NCBI GenBank assembly: GCA_051954235.1
Contig: JBQCHY010000038.1
Coordinates: 35,516-99,515 of the forward strand
Source of the DNA: 62-47 sp051954235
GTDB taxonomy: Bacteria > Pseudomonadota > Alphaproteobacteria > Rhizobiales > Xanthobacteraceae
Length of the DNA: 64,000 nucleotides
Reading direction: 5' to 3'
How positions within the stretch are numbered: the first letter of the stretch is position 1; every line of letters begins with the position of its first letter. Below are positions 33,289 through 41,826 of this stretch, one piece after another. Under the pieces are notes generated by a model. The model was not told the origin of the DNA, ran no database searches, and saw nothing but the letters and a program-made list of their open reading frames with translations. The position numbers and the translations under genes were made by a program.

Positions 33289-34074
33289 TCAGGAGGCGGC
33301 GGCGACCGGCGGGTTCGACGCGGGAAGGGCGGCGAGCAGCGCATGCAACGTCTTCACTGTCGACTGGTCGGCGATGCCGTCAACCCGCTCCGGGCGATAG
33401 TGCCGCTGGAACGCGGAAACGACCTCGCGCGTCGGCACGCCGTAACGGCCATCGGCCTCAATGCTGTAGCCGAAACGCGCCAGCGCCGCTTGCAGGTCGC
33501 GGACCTGATCGCCGGTCGAGCCGGGACGGAGCATGTCGCCTTTGACGATCGGCGCCGGTTCGATCCAGAACCCGACGCCGGAATCGGCCAGCGAGCGCCA
33601 CGGAAATTTCTCGCCGGGATCCTGCTTGCGCGAGGGCGCGACGTCGGAATGTGCCAGCACCCGATGTGCCGGCACCTTGCGCCGGATCATGATGCCCCTG
33701 CACAACGCGATCACCGCCGCGACCTGCCGCAACGGGAAGTCCGGATAGCCCCAGTCGTGGCCGCGATTGACGATTTCGATGCCGATCGAGCAGGAATTGA
33801 TGTCGGTTTCGCCGGCCCAATAGGAGACGCCGGCATGCCAGGCGCGCTTGTCTTCGGGCACGCATTGCAGGATGCGGCCGTCCTCCAGCACGACATAATG
33901 TGCGGACACGTCGGTGCCGGCGGTACACAGCCGATACAGCGCGCCTTCGAGGTCCGGCATTCCGGTGTAGTGCAGCAGGATCATGTCGGGCGTCAGGCCC
34001 TTGTTCCGCTCGCCGAAATTCTCGGACGGAACCACCTCGTAGACGACGGAGGAATCGGGCGTGAATTTCGGCAT
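33289..34074 (-). CDS. N-acetylmuramoyl-L-alanine amidase (AmpD/AmiD type) with peptidoglycan-binding domain
   Basis: 261 residues from ATG 34074; a TTG start at 34146 would add 24 residues. The amidase_2 domain has predicted zinc ligands His35 (LLHYTG), His142 (LAHSDVAP) and Asp152 (KQDPGEKFPW). A C-terminal PG_binding_1 domain follows (about 180-245: GSTGDQVRDLQAALARFGY). It cleaves the bond between MurNAc and L-Ala. No signal peptide is visible, which favours a cytoplasmic AmpD-like role in recycling anhydro-muropeptides, although the extra binding domain is more usual in AmiD. Confidence 0.9.
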   Translation of the reverse strand: MPKFTPDSSVVYEVVPSENFGERNKGLTPDMILLHYTGMPDLEGALYRLCTAGTDVSAHYVVLEDGRILQCVPEDKRAWHAGVSYWAGETDINSCSIGIEIVNRGHDWGYPDFPLRQVAAVIALCRGIMIRRKVPAHRVLAHSDVAPSRKQDPGEKFPWRSLADSGVGFWIEPAPIVKGDMLRPGSTGDQVRDLQAALARFGYSIEADGRYGVPTREVVSAFQRHYRPERVDGIADQSTVKTLHALLAALPASNPPVAAAS

Positions 34075-34629
34075 GTCGGCGGCGGCCTTCGGGATGGGAA
34101 GGGCCCGCTGGCGCTTAGGCGCTGGCTTCTCGACTATTGGACCCAATTCACTTCATCCCTCAAACCCGGCGGCACCACGGCGCGCGCCGCTCATTTTGGC
34201 GGCGGATCGATCAATCCGCCGCGCGTTGTGGTCACGATCTCGACATAAAGGTGCCAGCGCGCCACCCGGCGGGCAAGCGATGGCGCTCACCGAGGCCATG
34301 CATCCACAGGGAATCGGGGGAGGGCGCGCGGTCGGCGCGATGGTCACGGCATTGCGTTGGACTTGCGCGATTTCATCAACGCTTTTTTAACGCTAACCAA
34401 CGTTACTGAAGGGTGAAAAGCCAGCCTGTTCGGGCGGGCGAAGGCTCCTTTGACGCTGACGAATCCCATGGCCCTGCACATCGTCCCATGCGGAAGCTCG
34501 GATTTTCGCGTCGAAACGGAAAGCGGAACCCGGCGCAACGTTCATGTCCTCGCCCATGCCATCGGCCAAGCCAGTCAGCAGCGGCCTCGACGCACGGCAT
34601 CGGGGGCTCGGCGGCGAAGGGACGCGCGC
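34075..34629. other. 555-bp gap between the amidase and the dcw cluster
   Basis: This lies between divergent genes, so it should contain the promoter for the cell-wall cluster. An in-frame extension of rsmH reaches back to 34450 but looks non-coding. No MraZ gene is present. A T-rich stretch with TTAACGCTAACC lies at 34386-34397. Nothing else is recognisable. Confidence 0.5.
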
Positions 34630-35628
34630 ATGACCGCGCTTCCGTTGTCTCGTCACATTCCGGTGCTCGGCCGCGAGGTCATTGAATGGCTGTCGCCGCA
34701 TAGCGGCGGCATCTATGTCGATGCGACCTTCGGCGCCGGCGGCTACAGCCGCGCGTTGCTGGCGGTCGAAGGCGCCCGCGTGATCGGCATCGACCGCGAC
34801 CGGACCGCCATCGCTGGCGGGTTTGCGCTTGTCGACGAGTCGGACGGGCGACTGACGCTGGTGGAGGATCGCTTCTCCCATCTGGCCGAGGTCTGTACCG
34901 CGCAAGGCGTCGATGCCGTCGACGGCATGGTGATGGATATCGGTGTGTCGTCGATGCAGATCGATCAGGCCGAGCGTGGCTTCTCGTTCCGCCTCGACGG
35001 TCCGCTCGACATGCGGATGAGCGGCACGGGCCCCAGCGCCGCCGATGTCGTTGCGAGCGCTTCGGAAGCCGATCTCGCCAACATCATCTACATTTTCGGC
35101 GAGGAACGTTATTCGCGGCACATTGCCCGCGCCATCGTCGCGGCGCGGGGCGAAGCGCCGATCACGACCACGCGCGCGCTGGCCGATATCGTCGGCAAGG
35201 TGGTGCGCGCCAAGCCCGGCGAAATTCATCCCGCGACGCGGACGTTTCAGGGCCTGCGGATTTTCGTCAACGCAGAACTTGACGAACTGCATCTGGCGCT
35301 CGCCGCGGCGGAGCAGGTGTTGAAGCCCGGCGGTCGGCTGGTGGTGGTGACGTTCCACTCGTTGGAAGATCGCATCGTCAAGAGTTTTCTGGTGGAGCGC
35401 AGCCAGCGCGGCAGCGGCTCGCGGCATCTGCCGCAAGTTGTGCAGCAGGCGCCGCGCTTTACCGTGCTGACCAAGCGCCCGATCAAACCCGGCGACGACG
35501 AGGTCGATGCCAATCCGCGCGCGCGCTCCGCAAAACTGCGCGCCGCCGAGCGAACCGATGCGCCTGCGCAGCCGGCTGCCGATCTGCCGTCGTGGCCGAC
35601 GCTCGACAGCGTCATGCGAAGAGGTTGA
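34630..35628 (+). CDS. rsmH: 16S rRNA (cytosine1402-N4)-methyltransferase
   Basis: 332 residues starting MTALPLSRHIPVLGREVI; GAAGGGA lies about 9 nt upstream. The SAM site DATFGAGGYSRALL follows, then the family signatures MDIGVSSMQIDQAERGFSF and LDMRM (about 105-130). ATRTFQGLRIFVNAEL and VTFHSLEDRIVK complete the match. It methylates N4 of C1402 in 16S rRNA. It is the first gene of the dcw cluster here. The ftsL start lies 3 bp after its stop. Confidence 0.95.
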   Translation: MTALPLSRHIPVLGREVIEWLSPHSGGIYVDATFGAGGYSRALLAVEGARVIGIDRDRTAIAGGFALVDESDGRLTLVEDRFSHLAEVCTAQGVDAVDGMVMDIGVSSMQIDQAERGFSFRLDGPLDMRMSGTGPSAADVVASASEADLANIIYIFGEERYSRHIARAIVAARGEAPITTTRALADIVGKVVRAKPGEIHPATRTFQGLRIFVNAELDELHLALAAAEQVLKPGGRLVVVTFHSLEDRIVKSFLVERSQRGSGSRHLPQVVQQAPRFTVLTKRPIKPGDDEVDANPRARSAKLRAAERTDAPAQPAADLPSWPTLDSVMRRG

Positions 35629-35631
35629 GCC

Positions 35632-36012
35632 ATGCGGATCATCCATCTTCTCGTCGTCTGCCTGCTGGTGTTCGGTGCGTCCTACGTCTACCGCATCAAG
35701 ATGGAATCGACCTCGCGTACCGAGCGCGTGCAGCGGTTGCACGCCGAGGTGCGGGCGCAGCGCGACGCCATCGCCGCCTTGCGCGCCGAATGGGCGCGGC
35801 TCGATTCCCCGAAGCGGCTGCAAGGTTTCGCCGAGCGTCACACCAAGCTGCGGCCGATCGAGGGCCGGCAATACGATCAACTGAAGAACCTGCCGGAGCG
35901 CTCGCCCACGCTGATCAATCCGAACGAACCCGATCCCATCGGCGCGATGATCGATACCACCGATCCCGATCTGATGACCGGTTCGATTCCCGCAACGGAG
36001 GGCGCGCGATGA
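35632..36012 (+). CDS. ftsL: Cell division protein FtsL
   Basis: 126 residues. A single N-terminal membrane helix (about 3-20) is followed by a charged helix suited to coiled coil (about 28-65; RTERVQRLHAEVRAQRDAI) and a short periplasmic tail. Sequence conservation of FtsL is low, so identity rests on size, topology and position between rsmH and ftsI. It forms the FtsQLB subcomplex that activates FtsW/FtsI at the septum. Its stop overlaps the ftsI start (ATGA). Confidence 0.9.
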   Translation: MRIIHLLVVCLLVFGASYVYRIKMESTSRTERVQRLHAEVRAQRDAIAALRAEWARLDSPKRLQGFAERHTKLRPIEGRQYDQLKNLPERSPTLINPNEPDPIGAMIDTTDPDLMTGSIPATEGAR

Positions 36013-37754
36013 ACGATCAAGTCGACGTCGTGCGCGCTCCGGATCGCTCATTCTCCGCGTGGCGGCAGCGCGTGGTCCGTGGCCTGCTCTATGGGCAGAA
36101 CGTCGATCGCGCGGCGCGGGCGCGGGTGCGCGTCGGGCTGACCATCCTGATCTTCTCGCTGGTTTATGTCGTGATCGGCGCGCGGCTGGTGATGTTCGCG
36201 ACCTTCGGCGAAGGCCACGGGTCGCGCCGCGTCACCCAGGACGCCATCGCCACCGCGCGACCGGACATCGTCGATCGCAACGGGCAAATTCTTGCCACCG
36301 ACGTCAAGACGCCCTCGCTGTTCGGCGAGCCGCGCAGGCTGATCGACGTCGATGAGGCGGTCGAACTCTTGACCGGCGCGCTGCCCGATCTCGACACCAA
36401 GGAAGTACGCGACCGGCTGTCGTCGAAGAAGGGTTTTGTCTGGCTCAAGCGTGAAATCACGCCGCGCCAGCAGCACGACATTCATCGCCTCGGGCTTCCC
36501 GGTATCGGCTTCCTGCGCGAGAACAAGCGCGACTATCCGAACGGCGTCGACGTCTCGCACCTGATCGGTCTCGTCAACATCGACAATCAGGGCATCGCCG
36601 GCATCGAGAAATGGCTCGACACCAACGGGCTGGCGGATCTGCATCGCGCGGGATTTGCGACCGACCGCTTGCAGAGGCCGGTCGAACTCGCTGTCGATCT
36701 GCGCGTCGAGCACGCCTTGCGCGACGAGTTGATGAAGGCGAAAGAGCACTACAAGGCCAAGGCCGCATCGGGTCTCGTCTCCAACGTCAAGACCGGCGAG
36801 ATCGTGGCGATGGTGTCGCTGCCGGATTTCGACCCGAACAATCCGAAGGAAGCCAACGACCCCGACCGCATCAACCGCCTGACCACCGGCGTCTATGAAA
36901 TGGGTTCGACGTTCAAGGCGTTCACGCTGGCGATGGCGCTCGACTCCGGCAAGGCGACGCTGAATTCGATGTGGGATGCGCGCGGCCCGCTGCATTACGG
37001 TCGCTTCAAGATTCACGACGACCATCCGCTCGGCCGCTTCATCAACACCAAGGAAGTCTTCACCTACTCGTCGAACGTCGGCGCGGCGCGTATGGCGTTG
37101 GCGCAAGGCGTCGAGGCGCATCAGGCGTTCCTGCGCAAGATGGGCCAGATGACGCGGCTGCGGACCGAACTGCCGGAGAGCGCGTCGCCGATCCTGCCGC
37201 GCAAGTGGGGCGAATTGAACACCGTCACCATTTCCTTCGGCCACGGCATGGCGGTGGCGCCGTTGCAGGCGGTGATGGGCATCGACGCACTGGTCAATGG
37301 CGGCTACCTGATCCCGCCGACCTTCCTCAAGCGGTCCGAGGAAGAGGCGATGAAACTGGCGAAGCGCGTCATCAAGCCGGAAACCAGCGAGAAGATGCGC
37401 TTCCTGATGCGGCTCAACGCCGAGATCGGCACCGCGCGCAAGGCCGACGTCAAGGGTTATTACGTCGGCGGCAAGACCGGCACCGCCGAGAAGGTCATCA
37501 ACGGTCGTTATGCCAAGAAGAAGGTGCTGAACGGCTTCACCGCGATCCTGCCGGCGGACGATCCGAAGTATCAGATTCTGATCATGATCGACGAGCCGCA
37601 ACCGCTGAAGGAAACCTACGGTTTCATCACCTCCGGCTGGAACGCGGTGCCGACCGGTGGCAAGGTGATCGCCCGCATTGCGCCGTTGTTGGGAATTCAA
37701 CCGCGTTTCGATCTGCCGCCGTCTGAGCGCCTTATTCTTGCGACATCGAGATAG
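36009..37754 (+). CDS. ftsI: Septal peptidoglycan D,D-transpeptidase FtsI (PBP3)
   Basis: 581 residues. One membrane helix (about 40-62) precedes a PBP dimerisation domain and a transpeptidase domain with all three motifs: STFK with catalytic Ser300, SSN (354-356) and KTG (489-491). It cross-links septal peptidoglycan in the periplasm together with FtsW, encoded 5.5 kb downstream. ATG overlaps the ftsL stop by four bases, indicating translational coupling. Confidence 0.96.
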   Translation: MNDQVDVVRAPDRSFSAWRQRVVRGLLYGQNVDRAARARVRVGLTILIFSLVYVVIGARLVMFATFGEGHGSRRVTQDAIATARPDIVDRNGQILATDVKTPSLFGEPRRLIDVDEAVELLTGALPDLDTKEVRDRLSSKKGFVWLKREITPRQQHDIHRLGLPGIGFLRENKRDYPNGVDVSHLIGLVNIDNQGIAGIEKWLDTNGLADLHRAGFATDRLQRPVELAVDLRVEHALRDELMKAKEHYKAKAASGLVSNVKTGEIVAMVSLPDFDPNNPKEANDPDRINRLTTGVYEMGSTFKAFTLAMALDSGKATLNSMWDARGPLHYGRFKIHDDHPLGRFINTKEVFTYSSNVGAARMALAQGVEAHQAFLRKMGQMTRLRTELPESASPILPRKWGELNTVTISFGHGMAVAPLQAVMGIDALVNGGYLIPPTFLKRSEEEAMKLAKRVIKPETSEKMRFLMRLNAEIGTARKADVKGYYVGGKTGTAEKVINGRYAKKKVLNGFTAILPADDPKYQILIMIDEPQPLKETYGFITSGWNAVPTGGKVIARIAPLLGIQPRFDLPPSERLILATSR

Positions 37755-37832
37755 CGTTACGTTGGGTGCGTGACGATCCGAATTTGATCTTGCTGAGGCG
37801 CTGCCCTTGATGCGGCGTCAGGCCCGGAGACC

Positions 37833-39293
37833 ATGAGACTTTTCGAACTGTTCAGCGCGGACGTTGCGATCGATCCATCGACGCGGGAGATCGCGGTGAT
37901 GGGCCTCGCGATGGATAGCCGTGCGGTTAAGCCGGGCGATCTGTTCTTCGCGCTGGCCGGGGTGAAAACCGACGGCGCGCGGTTCATCGATCAGGCAATT
38001 GAATCGGGCGCGGTAGCTATCGCTGGCGATCATGCGCCGGCGGGTTCTGCGCGTGTGCCGTTCGTGAGTGTCGCCAATCCGCGCCGCGCGTTGGCGCAGG
38101 CCGCGGCGCGCTTCTATCCGCGTCAGCCGAAGACCATCGCAGCCGTCACCGGCACTAGCGGCAAAACTTCGGTTGCGGCATTCGCGCGCCAGATCTGGCA
38201 ACAGCTTGGCGACGAGGCCGCCAGCATCGGCACCGTTGGCGTGGTGAGCACCAAGCGCAACGTCTACGGTTCGCTGACGACGCCGGACCCCATTGCGCTG
38301 CATCGGACCATCGACGAGTTGGCGGGCGACGGCGTGACGCATCTCGCGCTGGAAGCCTCCTCGCATGGGCTCGATCAGTTTCGCCTCGACGGCGTGCGTG
38401 TGAATGCCGGCGGCTTCACCAATTTGTCGCGCGATCACATGGATTACCATCCGGATGTCGCGCACTATCTCTCGGCCAAGTTGCGACTGTTCAACGATCT
38501 GATCGTAGACGGTGGCGCGGCGGTGATTGCCGCCGATCATGACGTCTCGCAGCAGGTGATTGACGCCGCGCGCAAACGCGGCCTGCGTCTTCTTACGGTG
38601 GGACGCGGTGGCGACGGCGAGGGGCTAGGCATTCGCCTGATCGATGTCGCGGTGGATGGCTTCGCGCAGAAGCTCACGTTCGCGCATCGCGGGCAGCGCT
38701 ACACCCTGTGCCTGCCGCTGGTCGGCGAATTTCAGATCGAGAACGCGCTGGTCGCGGCGGGTCTCGCGATTGCCACCGGCAGCGATGCGGCGCGTGTGTT
38801 CGCCGCGCTGGAACGTCTCGAAGGCGCGAAGGGACGGCTTGAACTGGTCGGCGAGCGCAACGGTGCGCCGATCTTCGTCGATTACGCGCACAAGCCCGAC
38901 GCGCTGGCCAAGGCGCTGCAAGCGTTGCGGCCCTATGCGAAGCGGCGGCTGATCGTGGTGTTCGGCGCGGGCGGCGACCGCGATGCCGGTAAACGGCCGC
39001 TGATGGGCGAGATCGCCGTGCAGAACGCCGATGCGGTGATCATCACCGACGACAATCCGCGCAGCGAGAATCCGGTGACGATCCGCGCCGCCATCGCCGC
39101 CGCCGCGCCCGGTGCGCGCGAGATCGGCGACCGCGCCGAGGCTATCCAAGCCGCCATCGACGATTTGCAGGACGGGGATGTTTTGCTGATCGCCGGCAAA
39201 GGCCACGAAACCGGCCAGATTGTCGGCGAACGCACGCTGCCGTTCAGCGATCACCACGCGGTCGCGAACGCATTGAAAGTGAAAATTGCATGA
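37833..39293 (+). CDS. murE: UDP-MurNAc-L-Ala-D-Glu:meso-diaminopimelate ligase MurE
   Basis: 486 residues. The ATP loop is TGTSGKTS (106-113) and the probable carbamylated Lys is 216 in LSAKLRLF. The DNPR motif (407-410), which selects meso-diaminopimelate rather than lysine, is intact. It adds the third peptide residue to the cytoplasmic peptidoglycan precursor. It follows ftsI after 78 bp and overlaps murF by ATGA. Confidence 0.96.
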   Translation: MRLFELFSADVAIDPSTREIAVMGLAMDSRAVKPGDLFFALAGVKTDGARFIDQAIESGAVAIAGDHAPAGSARVPFVSVANPRRALAQAAARFYPRQPKTIAAVTGTSGKTSVAAFARQIWQQLGDEAASIGTVGVVSTKRNVYGSLTTPDPIALHRTIDELAGDGVTHLALEASSHGLDQFRLDGVRVNAGGFTNLSRDHMDYHPDVAHYLSAKLRLFNDLIVDGGAAVIAADHDVSQQVIDAARKRGLRLLTVGRGGDGEGLGIRLIDVAVDGFAQKLTFAHRGQRYTLCLPLVGEFQIENALVAAGLAIATGSDAARVFAALERLEGAKGRLELVGERNGAPIFVDYAHKPDALAKALQALRPYAKRRLIVVFGAGGDRDAGKRPLMGEIAVQNADAVIITDDNPRSENPVTIRAAIAAAAPGAREIGDRAEAIQAAIDDLQDGDVLLIAGKGHETGQIVGERTLPFSDHHAVANALKVKIA

Positions 39294-40729
39294 GCACGCA
39301 GCCACTCTGGACGCCGAAGGCTATGGTCGGCGCGATGCAGGCCGAGATGCGCGGCACGATGCCGGTCGCGATCCATGGTCTGTCCATCGACAGCCGCACC
39401 ATCGCGCCGGGTGACGCTTACTTCGCCATCAAGGGCGACGTGCATGACGGCCACGCCTTCGTCGAGGCCGCATTGAAGGCCGGCGCGGCGCTAGCAGTGG
39501 TGTCGCGCGACAAGCGCGATCAGTTCGCCGCCGATGCACCGTTGCTCGTCGTCGAAGACGTGCTGCAAGGACTGGTCGATCTCGCGAAGGCGTCGCGCGC
39601 GCGACTCGGCGCGAAGGTGATCGCTGTCACGGGTTCTGTCGGTAAGACCTCGACCAAGGAAATGCTGCGTCAGGTGCTCGAGAAGCAAGGCAAGACGCAC
39701 GCCTCCGTCGCTTCGTTCAACAATCACTGGGGCGTGCCGCTGTCGCTGGCGCGCTGTCCGGCGGATACCGCTTACGCCGTGTTCGAGATCGGCATGAACC
39801 ATGCCGGCGAGATCACGCCGCTGGTCGGGCTGGTGCGGCCGCATATCGCGATCATCACCACCGTCGAGCCGGTGCATCTGGAATTCTTTAAGAACGTCGA
39901 GGCGATCGCTGATGCCAAGGCGGAGATTTTCTCCGGCGTCGAGCCCGGCGGCGTCGCGGTGCTCAATCGCGACAACGATCAATTCGCACGGCTGAAACGC
40001 AACGCCAAGAAAGCGGGCATTGCCAACATCGTTGCCTTCGGCGAACACAAGACCGCCGATGCGCGATTGCTGGACGTGGCGCTGCACGCGACATGCTCGG
40101 CGATCCATGCCGACATTCTCGATCACGACGTCACCTACAAGCTGGCGATGCCCGGTCGCCACATGGCGCTGAACTCGCTGGCGGTGCTGGCGGCGACGTC
40201 GCTCGCGGGCGCCGATCTGGCACGCTCGGCGCTGGCGTTGTCGCAAATTCAAGCGGCGGCGGGACGCGGCGTGCGCAAGACGCTGGAACTCTTGCATGGC
40301 AACGCCACGCTGATCGACGAGAGCTACAACGCCAATCCAGCCTCGATGGCGGCCGCGCTGAACGTGCTCGGCCGCGCGGCGGTCGGCCCGCATGGTCGAA
40401 AGATCGCGGTGCTCGGCGACATGCTCGAACTCGGCCCGACCGGCGCCGACCTGCATCGCGGGCTCGCCGAAGCGGTGACGGCGAACGGGATCGACACGGT
40501 ATTCTGCTGCGGGCCGCTGATGCAAAACCTGTGGGATGCGCTTCCCTCCGGCAAGCGTGGCGGCTATGCCGGAAGCTCTAATCTGCTTGAGTCGCAGGTG
40601 GTGGCCGCGCTGCGCGACGGCGACGCTGTCATGATCAAGGGCTCGCTCGGTTCGAAGATGAAAGTCATTGTCAGTGCGCTGGAGAAGCGCTTCCCCGATA
40701 AGGCCGCTCACGACGACGTAGCGGTGTAA
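39290..40729 (+). CDS. murF: UDP-MurNAc-tripeptide:D-Ala-D-Ala ligase MurF
   Basis: 479 residues. The ATP-binding loop VTGSVGKTS is at 113-121. Mur ligase landmarks FEIGMNHAGEI and later LIDESYNANPASM are present. It attaches D-Ala-D-Ala, the product of Ddl encoded at 49485, to complete the pentapeptide. Its ATG overlaps the murE stop, so the two ligases are likely made together. Confidence 0.96.
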   Translation: MSTQPLWTPKAMVGAMQAEMRGTMPVAIHGLSIDSRTIAPGDAYFAIKGDVHDGHAFVEAALKAGAALAVVSRDKRDQFAADAPLLVVEDVLQGLVDLAKASRARLGAKVIAVTGSVGKTSTKEMLRQVLEKQGKTHASVASFNNHWGVPLSLARCPADTAYAVFEIGMNHAGEITPLVGLVRPHIAIITTVEPVHLEFFKNVEAIADAKAEIFSGVEPGGVAVLNRDNDQFARLKRNAKKAGIANIVAFGEHKTADARLLDVALHATCSAIHADILDHDVTYKLAMPGRHMALNSLAVLAATSLAGADLARSALALSQIQAAAGRGVRKTLELLHGNATLIDESYNANPASMAAALNVLGRAAVGPHGRKIAVLGDMLELGPTGADLHRGLAEAVTANGIDTVFCCGPLMQNLWDALPSGKRGGYAGSSNLLESQVVAALRDGDAVMIKGSLGSKMKVIVSALEKRFPDKAAHDDVAV

Positions 40730-40739
40730 GGCGGATTGA

Positions 40740-41822
40740 ATGTTCTATTGGTTGATCGATGCGGTGCCGGCGATTCCGGCTCTCAATGTGTTTCGCTACA
40801 TCACGTTTCGCACCGGCGGCGCCATGGTCACGGCGGCGCTGTTCGTATTTCTGTTCGGCCCATGGATCATCGACAACCTGCGCATCCGTCAGGGCAAGGG
40901 CCAGCCGATCCGCACCGACGGGCCGCAGACGCATCTGACCAAGAAGGGCACGCCCACCATGGGCGGCTTGATGATCCTCTCCGGTCTCGTGGTCTCGACG
41001 CTGCTGTGGGCCAATCCGACGAATCCGTACGTCTGGATCGTGCTCGGCGTAACGCTCGGTTTCGGTCTGGTCGGTTTCTATGACGACTATCTCAAGGTCA
41101 CCAAGCAGAGCCATAACGGCTTCGGCGGCCGCAGCCGGTTGATGATCGAAGGCGTCATCGCGGCGCTGGCGTGTTACGCGCTGATGAGGATTGGCCGCGA
41201 GCCGCTGTCGAGCTCGCTAGCGATTCCGTTCTTCAAGGAAGCGGTGATCAATCTCGGCTGGTTCTTTGTGATCTTCGGCGGCTTCATCATCGTCGGCGCC
41301 GGCAACGCGGTGAATCTCACCGACGGTCTCGACGGCCTCGCCATCGTGCCGGTGATGATCGCCGCCGCGAGTTTCGGCATGATCTCCTATCTCGCCGGCA
41401 ACGCGGTGTTCTCCGACTATCTGCAAATCAATTACGTCGCCGGCACCGGCGAACTCGCGGTGTTGTGCGGCGCGGTGCTCGGCGCAGGCCTCGGTTTCCT
41501 GTGGTTCAACGCGCCGCCGGCCTCGATCTTCATGGGCGACACCGGCTCGCTGGCGCTCGGTGGCATGCTGGGCTCGATCGCGGTGGCGGTGAAGCACGAG
41601 ATCGTGCTGGCGGTGATCGGCGGCCTGTTTGTGTTGGAAGCGGTGTCCGTGATCGTGCAGGTGACGTCGTTCAAACTGACCGGCAAGCGCGTGTTCAAGA
41701 TGGCGCCGATCCACCATCACTTCGAGCAGAAGGGTTGGACCGAACCGCAGGTGGTGATCCGGTTCTGGATCATCGCGGTGATGCTGGCGCTGCTCGGCCT
41801 CTCCACGCTCAAGCTGCGCTAA
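40740..41822 (+). CDS. mraY: Phospho-MurNAc-pentapeptide translocase MraY
   Basis: 360 residues, ten predicted membrane helices. The family signatures are GTPTMGG (about 77-83), FYDDYLK (the Asp-rich loop near 115), NLTDGLDGLA and the C-terminal APIHHHFE. It transfers phospho-MurNAc-pentapeptide to undecaprenyl phosphate, making lipid I at the inner membrane. It lies 10 bp after murF and 4 bp before murD. Confidence 0.97.
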   Translation: MFYWLIDAVPAIPALNVFRYITFRTGGAMVTAALFVFLFGPWIIDNLRIRQGKGQPIRTDGPQTHLTKKGTPTMGGLMILSGLVVSTLLWANPTNPYVWIVLGVTLGFGLVGFYDDYLKVTKQSHNGFGGRSRLMIEGVIAALACYALMRIGREPLSSSLAIPFFKEAVINLGWFFVIFGGFIIVGAGNAVNLTDGLDGLAIVPVMIAAASFGMISYLAGNAVFSDYLQINYVAGTGELAVLCGAVLGAGLGFLWFNAPPASIFMGDTGSLALGGMLGSIAVAVKHEIVLAVIGGLFVLEAVSVIVQVTSFKLTGKRVFKMAPIHHHFEQKGWTEPQVVIRFWIIAVMLALLGLSTLKLR

Positions 41823-41826
41823 AGCC

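Noticed and set aside
32812..34248. Long plus-strand open frame across rnpB and the amidase gene
   Set aside because: It overlaps a clear RNase P RNA and a minus-strand amidase with zinc ligands.
34450..34629. 60-residue N-terminal extension of RsmH
   Set aside because: It is not part of the family, has a TTG start and looks non-coding; RsmH homologues begin near MTALPLSRHIPVLG.
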